From assembly GCA_004802725.1 (NCBI GenBank), contig SGPM01000498.1:1-15215 (forward strand): a DNA stretch of 15,215 nt. Direction: 5' to 3'. Shown here piece after piece: positions 6,203 through 15,215 of this stretch. This DNA is from Antrodiella citrinella. Lineage: Eukaryota; Basidiomycota; Agaricomycetes; Polyporales; Steccherinaceae. A program made the translations under genes and the position numbers. The notes below the pieces were generated by a model. It saw nothing but the letters and a program-made list of their open reading frames with translations. It searched no databases and had not been told where the DNA came from. Each line of letters opens with the position of its first letter. Within the stretch, counting starts at the first letter, position 1.

Positions 6203-7007
6203 CTTGCATGTGGGCGTATATTCTCATCAAATATTTTCGCTAGGATGCTTGTTAAGCAGATCAGTGAAACGGATCAGGCCCTTGAGCAATCCATGCATGA
6301 GTGCAACCTTTATCCAGCACGTCATGGACAGGCTCTGTAAGTCGGTGTCGGATTCCGGTGGCGATGACTAACTGCGTTGTACAGTCATTATGGCAGGGCG
6401 AGCAAATTGATCCACATGTTGCGAAAGCCCAAGCCACACTCATTGCGCCCTTTGTGGGACAAAGAGAGAATCTTGATACCAATTTGTGGGGAGTATGTAT
6501 AACCGTCGCTCTGGTTAGGCGAAAGTGCTTATCATTTGAAATATTGCAGCTCNCATTGGTATTTGATCGTTGTTCTCAATCCGGGTGCCTTGCTCAAACC
6601 GGCGAAAACCATATCTCGACACACGCGCACCGTGGAGTGAGTGAATAAGTGGTCTTCGTCTTCGCAATGCTCCTGACCTTGGTTTCATCAGCAAAAACCT
6701 ACTTTTGTAATTTACCTGGGATTACAGATGAATCCCTGAAGGTCGCTGTAATCGCGCTGTAATGTTTCTGGAGGTTGTAAGGTCAGTAATACCATCTAGG
6801 TCATTGTAATTCACGGTGAAGTCTGCACGCACCAATTTCTTTACAAGATATTATCCAGTGGCTACGAAGATTCCATGTAAAGTATACGCCAGTGGACGGA
6901 GTTGAGATAAAGCACGTATAAATTTGAAAATACACGAGAGGGCGCCTACTCAGCTGAGCCCTCAGCGAGATAGCCGCCGATGAGAATAGTGAGCACTGAG
7001 GATACAT
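6203..7007. other. Gene-free region between the retrotransposon and the transposase gene
   Basis: No convincing coding sequence. Short frames at 6261-6482 (minus) and 6301-6648 (plus) overlap each other and match nothing I know. A cluster of TGTAAT motifs lies at 6706-6810. Just after the transposase stop, GAGGGC (6938-6943) can pair with GCCCTC (6958-6963), a weak hairpin in the presumed 3' UTR. Confidence 0.4.
6706..6810. repeat. Cluster of TGTAAT motifs, possible subterminal repeats
   Basis: TGTAAT occurs at 6706-6711, 6747-6752, 6758-6763 and 6805-6810, its inverse ATTACA at 6721-6726, and TGTAAG at 6776-6781: six hits in about 105 nt. The cluster lies about 200 nt downstream of the transposase stop. 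CACTA-like DNA transposons, the group to which Plavaka elements are related, often have short repeated subterminal sites bound by the transposase. No matching terminal inverted repeat was found at the other side, so the link is tentative. Confidence 0.35.
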
Positions 7008-10000
7008 TCAATGAATAGTGTGGTATGCGTGTCGGTCAGAGAACGCGTCTACGAGGAATGAACTACATCTATCTAGTACGTTGCCACTAGTCCAGTCTCT
7101 GGGCGCAACAGGACCAAACATCGGAAATAGATACACACTGCGTCGGACGCTGCGCAGAGGGATAATGGAGGCGAGTCGATCACCATTCCGAACGACACGC
7201 TTGATCTTGTACAGTCGGTGATTGACGTCGGGTTCAGTGAACGCAGTGAACCACTCGACGTAAGCAAGGAATTTGGGTGGAGGTTGGTGGGCCGTAGCAA
7301 ACAGAGGGGCGGCGCGGGGAGGCAACGTGAAGATGACTCGGACCTGGGCGACACGATAACCTGATTCAATGATGTTAACGTACAGCTTAAGTATCATTGA
7401 TGAAGAAACAAACAAACCTGCTACGCCGCTGTATGCACCTTGACCATCAGTGATAATCACCGTATCGAACTGACCGTCTATGGGTCGATCGCGTTTGTCT
7501 TTACGAGCTGGTGTTGCATGAATGACATCGTACTCGTTAGAAGAGAGCCGGTGATTCTTGGCATCACCCAGCCAGAACTTGGCTTTGTGATAGACAGGCA
7601 GAGACCTATATGACGAACATTTATCAGCGTCAAAACAGGGCCGCTGATTTCAAGTACCATTACATACCTGAATGGAAGTGCGATATCATACGACTTGTGC
7701 TCGACTTGTGCACGAGTGAGCGTGGGGTCGCAATGGGATACCACGTAACGAGTAAGCGCATCCACGAAGAAGCGTGCACCGTAGTCAGTGACGAGACTCT
7801 CAAGTTGAACTGACTTCTTTGAAGCATGCTTCGTCATCTTCAGACGATCAGCAGGAGGTGCGGCAAGAGCGCCGACACGCGACGAGAGTGTACGAGGTCG
7901 TCCAGCGATACACCACGCGATGTATCTTTCGTGCCGAAGAACCTTTTCCCGACGCTCCAGCCACCGCGTCATTTGAGGGAACTCGTCTTTCGCATTCGTC
8001 GCCTCGTATGCATCCTTTGCCAGGTCAATGTGCAGCCTTTCAGTGTATTCAGTGTTGAAGTTGTCTGGCGTACCGAGGCGTTTGATGAGCATAGCGTAGT
8101 GTCGGAGATAGTGTAGCTTGGGTATATTCCACGTCGAGCGGACACCAATATCCTCGAAGATGCTTTTGTTTGCGTGAAAGCGGTCGAGAGCATCATCAAG
8201 AAGAGCGAGAGTTGTGGTGGTATGGACAGGATACTGAGCGAGGTATAGAAAATCCAAGATAGCTCGTACCGAACGAACGAGGCGTAGGGGTGAGGTACCG
8301 TCAGGCAAAGGCATATCCACGACGAGACCAAGAAGGATCCGCGCGATGTCACTGTGCTCGCGACCTGTGAGCTGATACAGCGAGCTGATGCCCTTGGTGA
8401 AAACCCGGACGTGATGACTGCGAGGAAGACGGCGACAGCGCGCGTCAATCTCCTCCTCGCTGAAAGCTGTCTTTACCCACTCAATCAGGTGCTTGATAAC
8501 TCCCTGGTAGAGCTGATGAAGAATATCAGGTGTAATAGAGAGAAATGGGTCGGCGTAGGGAAGATTCTCCCAGTACGGTCCCGGTCGAATGGGTTTGATA
8601 CCTGCGGCACGACACGCCTGATTGCGTAGAAGGTCATCTGCCACCTGCAGTGCATTGAGCACTGCATCAAGATCTCGGTACGGGTGAGGAGGCCCATGGT
8701 CGCCAAGTTTCTTTGCAGGAACCGTGCAGCATGGGCACTCGCCAGTCTTGATGCCGGTGACGAGCACCTGCTCAGGGTAGTCACCAACGTGAGCAGCGAA
8801 GATGGGATGACAGTGTCGCACAACTCCATCACCACTGGTCATCTTGATACCATCCTCGCCAGGTGACTTGAGTGGCCGAAGAATCTTCTCCATACACGCA
8901 TGAAAGAGATTTGCGACGGCGCGGCGGCGACCGGTTTTGCTCTTGATGTGCTCGAGTCGCGTTGTAGGAAGGTAAGCGAGGAGGATCTGCCCTTGCATAG
9001 ACGGCTTGCGACGAATCTCCTTCGGCAGATTCCCAATAGTCAGGTAAACGGGATAAGCAGACTTCCCCTTGAATTGAGTCAGGCGAGTCTTGTCGGAGGA
9101 TATGATGATGGGGACGATAGTGGTCGGCAGCTGCTCCTCCGGTGTATTCGCAGCTTTCTTTGCGGCTTCGACTGCGGACTTTGAGATATGACATCAGGTT
9201 TGCAATCACATAGAGCGGAAGAAAGGACTTACTTGAGTATCCCACCACCATGTCCCAGTGTGCATCTCGTGGTACATCCGAACTTCGTGTTCGGCATCTG
9301 CAAAATGCTCCTCTGGCTTGTAGACCATATCCGCCGCAAAGCTAGGATCCCCGTACAGGGCCTTTACACAGTCCAGCACGTTGCGATAGTACAGATCGAA
9401 GGCTTCGCCGCCGATCACTACCTCTTTACAACGGAAATGGGGACGGCCGGTCGGGAGCTTCTTGTCGATGATTTGATTCAGCTCCCGACTATTCTTGAAG
9501 GACAGATGAAGATCGTTCACGACCTGGAATAATTATATCAGTCGACACGTACAACACAAAGATCAGTAAAGTAAACTTACCCCGTCAATCTTGAGTAACT
9601 CATCTAACGCCGTAGAGCCTGGCCCTCGAAGTTTGGCCCAGCGAGCAATAAGCCACTCGCGTTGGTTCGGAAATGGCGCGTAGGGATTGTCGTCGGTGGG
9701 AGAAACACCGTGATATGTTGCAAAGGTGGTCGCATTTTGCTGAACAGGTTTCCCGGCGAGAGGCGAAGGGTGAACCTTGACATGGATGTCTTGACGAAGA
9801 GCTTCCTCGATGTTGGTACGTCCAGGAGGTGGTGGAATCTGGGGCCCTTGCTCCGCCACATCTTCAGGTGTGACTGGAGCTTGAGGTTGGGGTAGAGCAG
9901 GAGCAGGAGCCTCCCACGGCTGCGGATCCTCGTACTCGATTGGATCCTCGTCCTCGTCGTCTTCATCGTCCTCGTCATCCGAAGGCTCCAGCCCGCCACC

Positions 10001-10306
10001 ACCTTCTTCTCCTTCCTTCTCAGCTCCATCAAAGGGATCAGGCTGATCAAAGCCTGCGGCGTCATCGTCGTCGTCATCGTCAAAGAAAGATCCTCTGAAT
10101 GCAATCACTGGCTCGTCGTTGTCGGACTCGTCGCCGTCGTCATCCTCCACATCCATGCAATCGGCAACTACTTCATCGAGAACACCCGGCATAGCCTGCG
10201 TACGTCGGAGATACTCGGCAGCGCATGCGGCGGTTTGTGTCTGGCTAAGGTGGTTACTGAGACCGTGATATGTGAAGCCCTTCAGGCATACAGGACATTG
10301 CGGCAT
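7008..10306 (-). CDS. Plavaka-type DNA transposase, five exons, intact, 1022 aa
   Basis: Exons on the minus strand are 10306-9581, 9523-9233, 9178-7668, 7605-7418 and 7360-7008. All introns are 54-62 nt with GTAAGT, GTATGT or GTTTGT donors, and every join keeps frame to TGA. The N-terminus has a Cys/His finger (C4-x2-C7, H19, C28; MPQCPVCLKGF), then long Asp/Glu runs (residues about 50-130). The Plavaka core follows: LSFKNSRELNQIIDKKLP, then IISSDKTRLTQFKGKSAYPV with candidate catalytic Asp368, HVGDYPEQ (Asp472), the GECPCC cluster (about 486-490), ITPDILHQLYQGVIKHLIEW (about 554-573) and NTEYTERLHID with candidate Glu719. These are hallmarks of the basidiomycete Plavaka family, which moves DNA by cut-and-paste with a DDE nuclease. 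The catalytic assignments are by motif, not structure. No premature stop or frameshift is present, so the copy could be active or recently so. Element termini were not found. Confidence 0.88.
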
Positions 10307-11359
10307 GCCAACAAATCTTCGCAGAGAGGGGACGTGGGATGTCGGTGAATTGCGAAGGGCTCAGCGAGGACCCAAGACCCAGAAATTGCGAGCCATAGGC
10401 TGGCCGACGGTGACCGGGATACTGACATAGCATCGGAGAAATGTAATCATCACGAGTTGAGATGAACCCACTATCATCATGATTCAGAAGACCCAGAAAG
10501 CTACTGCGTGTCGGCCAGGCCCAGCCCCAGGAAAACAACTCCGCCAATGAGAGCATGGTAACTGAGTGTTGTGAACCACTTTCTGGTATGTCTCGTGGTC
10601 ACGGCAACACACAGATGCAAAATGAGACAGTTCCTAGCAGCGGAAAATCATCAGCACATGAATCAATACTGTTACAACTTCAAAAACCTACGCAAAACTC
10701 TATAAAAGGTTAAGACCATGACACAATGCGAATCGACAGGCATGGTTGCAATCGCGGTTTGGAGACGTGAACGGCCTTGAAACTTCCTGACTCGGAGGTT
10801 GGTCCAAACTCGCTAGCGAGATTGAGGTCGCGGATTAGCGAGTGTAACCTAGTCAAATTGGGATGAGACCTCCGTCGAGAACCGTAAAATCAAGGAGCAT
10901 TACACTCACGAGATAATGTCAGCGGCCCGCATATCTTATGTCTGAATATTTCCAAATGAGACGGGAGGATGTAGGTATATTCCGCCGGAGAAAAACTTGA
11001 TGCGGGATAATTTGAGAACATGGCGCGGCGTGTGGCATGCAAGCGAGAGGCTTACCAGAACGAGTGCAACATGATGTGGGGCCAAGCTACGTTACGCGAC
11101 AGCGTAGAATGTGAAGTCCATGATGCGACAAATCGCAGAGGAGGATGGTCTAGGGTGCATCCACATACATCGAGATCGGTGGTGCGCACATCGAGGAAAG
11201 CTATAAGAGGGAGAAGGGTGTCAGTAGCAGCTCTTCATCCTTCTCTTTCAATTTCACTTTACCTCTCTTTCTTAGACTCATACTCCTGCCGACGCAGGAC
11301 ACTCGCTGCACGACTCGCTCCCTCGTCTCGTCTCTTCTCTTTCCACTCCCGTCTCCGAT
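10307..11359. promoter_or_regulatory. Divergent intergenic region between transposase and DUF6532-like gene
   Basis: The two genes point away from each other across 1053 nt with no credible ORF. On the plus side, TATAAGAG at 11202-11209 lies 151 nt before the ATG at 11360, followed by a CT-rich 5' leader (about 11230-11355) typical of basidiomycete promoters. A second TATAAAAG stands at 10701-10708. CTCGCTAGCGAG at 10809-10820 is a perfect 12-nt palindrome. A minus-strand frame at 10556-10254 overlaps the transposase ATG in another frame and is probably chance, although it could act as an upstream ORF. Confidence 0.5.
11202..11209 (+). promoter_or_regulatory. Candidate TATA box of the DUF6532-like gene
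   Basis: TATAAGAG precedes a pyrimidine-rich leader rich in TCTCTTTC-type runs and the ATG at 11360. Position and composition fit a basidiomycete core promoter; there is no experimental start site. Confidence 0.45.
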
Positions 11360-14025
11360 ATGCCCAAATCGGTCGCTTCCAGCAAGTCCAAAGGCCCTAC
11401 GGCCTCAGTCAAGAAAATCGCCAGCACTGTTGCAAACATTGTCCAGAAGGTGACACCTCGCAGATCGTCGAGGAGTGTCGACAATGTGCCTGCGACTGTG
11501 ATCGCTGCGCCCGCTGGTAAGTTATGTTTCTAGTATGATGCATAGTCACTCACTAATCTCTATACAATAGCCGCAACTCGTCCAATGCGCAAGGCGAAAG
11601 CGATGGCGTTGGATACTAAAAGTATGTCAGCTATTGTCGTTGTGATCACAAATATAGCGCTAACTTCGACGCACCTTCAGTCTGGAGTCGTGACCTTCCG
11701 AACGGCCGCAAGAGGGTGCACTCGGAGACTGAGCAGCATAGTTCGAAGAAGTCGAAGCGCGAGGGAGATGGCAAGGATGTCGTGGCCGTTGTTGAAGGCA
11801 AGATCAACACGGCGCCTGCTGATGGTCCTGCTGGTGAGCGTGTTAGGCAATTCATATCGCACCGGATTCCCACTCACCGTTGTTGATTGAACCAAATACC
11901 TGCAAACACCTTTGACGCGCCTCTTCCTTCCTCTCTTCCTTGCCCCTTCTTCTCACCACCAATCCAACCGTTCACCACCGCTCGATTCTCCTTGGCCCTC
12001 CTTGACTTCAACCACTCTGGCATCACCATCGATGACACCGACTGCTTTCGCCTTCGTCGACCACACCTTTGCCGACCAGTAGTAAAAGCGACGCCGGATG
12101 TCGCTGATTCTGCGACCACCGAGTCTGCTGGTCGTGCAGTGGTAGGGAGCACACCGTCCACCGGTAAAATTTTCCATTACTCTCTTTTTTCGATATGCAC
12201 TCACCTCTTGACTTATCGCAGGTGCTAAGCGACGCCCTACACTGCCACGTCATCAAGACGACACCGCTGTCGTTGCGGTACGCTTACGCATTCCTCTGCA
12301 CGCATAATACTGACCTCGGGCTTTCAGGATTCCGTCGATCCTGATGCAGAGGATGACGACGAAGAGGAAGAAGAGGAGAACGACCTCCCCGGCAAGCGTG
12401 GCTCGACGGATGACGAGGAGGAGGATGACGACGACGACGAGGTCGCATTATCAGGTCGTCATGACGAGGTAAGCAGTATTTTGAGGCATCAATGTGCATT
12501 ACTGACAGCACATAACCTTAGATCCCCGCTTGGACTACCAACGTGTACGGCGAAGACCGTCCGGTTGGCTCTTTCAACAGTGATTCAGCCAGTGAAGTCG
12601 AAGACCACACTGCGCCCAAGGTACGTCTATCGTTCACCTTCAACACGCAGTACACTAATCACATACTACATGTACTCTTCAGAGAGCTGTGAAGGCTGTG
12701 AACGGCAACAAGGGCTTGAGTCGCGCGGCCAAAGCGAAGTTCGAGGTATGTCTTACCTTTGCGCGCGCAACATGAGTTGATATTCTCATTGGTAGCAACC
12801 TGGGTTTGAAGAGTCCGACATCGAGGACGAGCCTGTTGCCGCTACTGGCGGAAATGGTTCCTCTGATGATGGACAAGGCGGCAACGACACTTCAGTGGAG
12901 CCAAGTGATGCTGACTCTGACGACGAGGACGGGTGGCCTACGTGGACGGACCTTGTGCTCAACGCCCATGGTGGCACGAACCTCAAGGATCAGCCCCTTC
13001 AGGTCCGCATCGTTGTTGGGTCGGCCATCAAGATGGTCGAAATTGACGCGGCGTTCGACACACCTTACCCTGAGATCGAGGACAAACTGGCATACCTTCG
13101 GTCAGTTCTCGTAGCTTGTGCAAAGGATGTCAACGACACCATTGCGAACCGGATCCGAGACGACTGGCAATACTCTAAACTCCTCATGACTCATGTAAGC
13201 TCTCTTTCTTTGGATTGTCCCCTACCTTATGTTTCATTTATCAGCCCGCGAACCGCCTCAGCCACTATCGCACAAACGTCAAGGACGCGGTCGTGGCAAG
13301 GTTGGACATGGCATACTCTCTGAGGCATTCAATGGGCGAGACTCGTTCGGTCTCTGAGATCAAGACTCTTGTTGCCAACCTTCTGGACTCTCGCAAGTAT
13401 ATGTACCCGACGACGATTACTGGGACTGAGGTATGCCCCACACCTCGTAATATGTATCGTTGTCGCACATCACTCACGTAGTCTGGCCCAGGTTCGCATT
13501 GTCAAGTCTCAGCCATTCCAGGCCCCCATGATCATTCAAACTCTGCAAGCTGCCTACTTCGGCACGCCGACCAGTGTCGGTATCAGACACGCCATTAGGT
13601 TCTCTTCGTCTCTTCCCGACAAGCCCACTGAGCATGAGATCCCCATCTGCATGCTGGCAATGGCTACGGCTGCGGTATGTGCTCGTGGCATTGCAGGGAA
13701 TCTTTTGCTCACGTTTACACACAGGTGAACGCAGTTCTTCTGTGCTGGTCCACTGGAGTCTACATCTCGGCCCCCTTCCACGTTGATACTGGCATTGCTC
13801 TGTACCAAGAACAGGTGCTGACGCTGGAGCTCATCCTCAAGCAGGCAGGCCCTAAACGGGCTCATCGTATGATGGCCAACATTCTCGCTGCTGTCCGGTC
13901 AGTTAGTTGTTACTACTTATACATGTGTCTGCTAACTTATTCTATCAAGGGCTACTGCTCGTGTTGTCTCGGCAAATGCAGTCGACGCAGCTAATGAAGT
14001 TGACTTTGCGAACATGCCTGAGTAG
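11360..14025 (+). CDS. DUF6532-like nuclear-type acidic protein, 13 exons, 606 aa
   Basis: Exons: 11360-11516, 11571-11621, 11681-11833, 12080-12163, 12222-12277, 12328-12468, 12522-12620, 12683-12745, 12796-13194, 13245-13430, 13492-13674, 13725-13897, 13950-14025. All joins keep frame to TAG. Introns are about 50-62 nt with GT...AG ends, except one of 246 nt (11834-12079); the last donor is a weaker GTCAGT. The first 270 residues are low-complexity: Lys/Arg-rich start (TPRRSSR), a likely nuclear localisation signal (HSSKKSKREGD), then Asp/Glu runs (residues about 170-210). The C-terminal half (about 320-580) resembles the basidiomycete DUF6532 domain: MVEIDAAF.., LLMTHPANRLSHYR, LLDSRKYMYP, QPFQAPMIIQTLQAAYFG, FSSSLPDKPTEHEIPICMLA, CWSTGVY.SAPFHVDTGIAL and RAHRMMANILAAVR. 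The function of DUF6532 proteins is unknown; a chromatin or DNA-related role is only suggested by the acidic stretches and basic signal. Confidence 0.85.
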
Positions 14026-15215
14026 TCGCACAACGTGGCTGCGTCGTGGCACACACACTTGACCTTGCAGCTGATATATCTACTCTCGCGTTGTCTGTTG
14101 CATCATGATCTTGATTTGTTCTTTCTTGTCTCGCCTTTGATCCCCGCCTGCCTAGGATATGTGTCTTTTAATGTTCAGGTCTTGGTCTGCTTTCTTTCCA
14201 CTCCCCGTCCCCCCTCCCCCTTCATACTGTTCCATTGTTTGTGACAGATACCTACACTCTTTTAACTGGCTATGATCTTAATTTCTGGTATGGACTGTAG
14301 CTTAGCTTAGTGCTAGCAATCACCCTTTTTCACCTAATCCCCTGCGTGAAATGAGTGAATGGCTGGATGAATATCCTTGAGATTGGATGTGATGCCATGT
14401 AATTAGCTATGAAATAAGCTCGCAGTTATGTCTGCGGATGCATATAATTCTTGCGTGAACTCTCGACAATTGTTCGCGATTCAGCAGTAATCAGCGCGCA
14501 ACTGCATGGTTCCACATGTAAGTGCCAGTGAAATTATCGGGGACTCCACGGATTGAAGGTAAGCCTTGTAACGTGTATAATGGATGTGATTGAAGGGGGT
14601 TACGCAGTATCAGACGTTTTATCTATGATTCCATGTAATTAGATTTTCTGGTTTTTCCTGATGTGTGAAGAGCCTGCGAACAACTTGAAGCATGCGTAAG
14701 GAGGCCTGCGGTGATCAGCAGGGTTGCGATGAAACAAGGCTGTCTCATGGACACAAGGCGGCTACGTCTGCATGGTCAGATTGAAGTAGCAGGTAGGGTA
14801 TAAAATAGTAGGTCGTTGCGTGTCCGCGGAGTTCGCGGGCCCGGTCGTCCCGACATAAATATCCGGCAAAACCCGAACCATATTCACGATTTACTCAAAA
14901 CACGCGTACGCTTTACCGTCAGCAAGATATGCTCTTCAATGCCCTTTCCTCACTCTTTATTTATTTAGTTACGAGGGCCCGCAAAATTGCCTCCGCCAGT
15001 GGCCGTCAGTGACCGTCACAACACTGCATAGTCAAGGATTATCGTGTCCGAATAGACCGTACGGAAAACTGCACAACAATGTGCTTTGAGTTTGAACATC
15101 CCTGTGGAATCACCCGCGTAGTAACGCCCACAAAGTGGGTACATATAACCTGGCAATTTTCAGTGGCAAACCTCCGAGCTCGCTAGCTTCGCCCCCACTC
15201 ATTTACCTGAAGATG
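14026..15215. other. Gene-free right end of the window
   Basis: The 3' UTR of the upstream gene (CT-rich, to about 14280) is followed by DNA with no credible ORF or tRNA. CCATGTAATTAG occurs at 14395-14406 and again at 14631-14642, each preceded by TGGATGTGAT (14384 and 14581), a small diverged direct repeat. TATAAAAT near 14801 and CATAAATA near 14866 could be core promoter elements. AACCTCCGAGCTCGCTAGC at 15169-15187 resembles a motif pair near 10791-10820. A CATCTTCAG next to GTAAATGAG at the very end (minus strand) could be an exon/donor boundary of a gene outside the window. Confidence 0.4.

Noticed and set aside
7610..8116. Plus-strand ORFs opposite the transposase
   Set aside because: They are shadows of the minus-strand coding exons; the spliced transposase frame explains the region fully.
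10254..10556. 100-codon minus-strand ORF before the transposase
   Set aside because: It overlaps the transposase start in another frame and has no recognised domain; it is at most an upstream ORF.
6680..10700. AAAAACCTAC near both sides of the transposase gene as terminal repeats
   Set aside because: The copies at about 6694 and 10683 are in the same orientation and share only about ten bases, so they are not terminal inverted repeats.
11020..11520. 166-codon ORF covering the leader and first exon of the DUF6532-like gene
   Set aside because: It is in a different frame from the spliced gene, runs through the TATA region and CT-rich leader, and has no homology signal.
14898..14920. Possible solo-LTR start resembling AACACGCGTGCGCT
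   Set aside because: Similarity to the LTR start covers only about 14-16 bases (AACACGCGTACGCT), with no further LTR sequence after it.
1..15215. CRISPR array, tRNA or rRNA genes
   Set aside because: No regularly spaced identical repeats, no tRNA T-loop/acceptor pattern and no rRNA-like conserved sequence were seen.

Overview
The window looks like nuclear DNA of a filamentous basidiomycete, most likely an Agaricomycete. Genes are cut by many introns of about 50-60 nt with GTAAGT/GTATGT donors. A Plavaka-type transposase and a DUF6532-type protein sit side by side, and the largest repeat is a chromodomain Ty3/Gypsy retrotransposon. No database search was possible; family names rest on motif recognition.

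Layout. (1) 1-790, minus strand: the 3' end of a sugar-transporter-like MFS gene (exons at 1-26 and 80-156). Candidate earlier exons at 553-593 and 727-790 are separated from it by about 400 nt of AT-rich, hairpin-bearing DNA, and the reading frame does not join cleanly across the gap. (2) 791-1674: no gene, but three diverged copies of a motif about 155 nt apart. (3) 1675-6149: a Ty3/Gypsy element with two LTRs (456 and 460 nt, ends TGTTAC...GTAACA) and only 3.56 kb inside. It keeps an ATG-less gag-like 5' part fused to an integrase core plus chromodomain, but has lost protease, reverse transcriptase and RNase H. Two further ORFs lie between integrase and the 3' LTR; the first starts with a long hydrophobic helix. 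An 11-nt site just inside the 5' LTR is perfectly complementary to LTR sequence where the transcript should start, which predicts Tf1-type self-priming. (4) 6150-7007: mixed-base junction and gene-free DNA with repeated TGTAAT motifs. (5) 7008-10306, minus strand: an intact five-exon Plavaka transposase (1022 aa). (6) 10307-11359: a divergent intergenic region. (7) 11360-14025, plus strand: a 13-exon gene for a 606-aa acidic, probably nuclear protein ending in a DUF6532-like domain. (8) 14026-15215: no gene seen.

The most unusual signal is in the ambiguous bases. The N positions lie almost only in the retroelement, and 50 of 54 in the integrase ORF, and 16 of 20 in the next ORF, fall on third codon positions. 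This looks like several copies collapsed into one consensus and differing mainly at silent sites. It implies that both ORFs, including the unrecognised membrane-anchored one, have been under protein-level selection.
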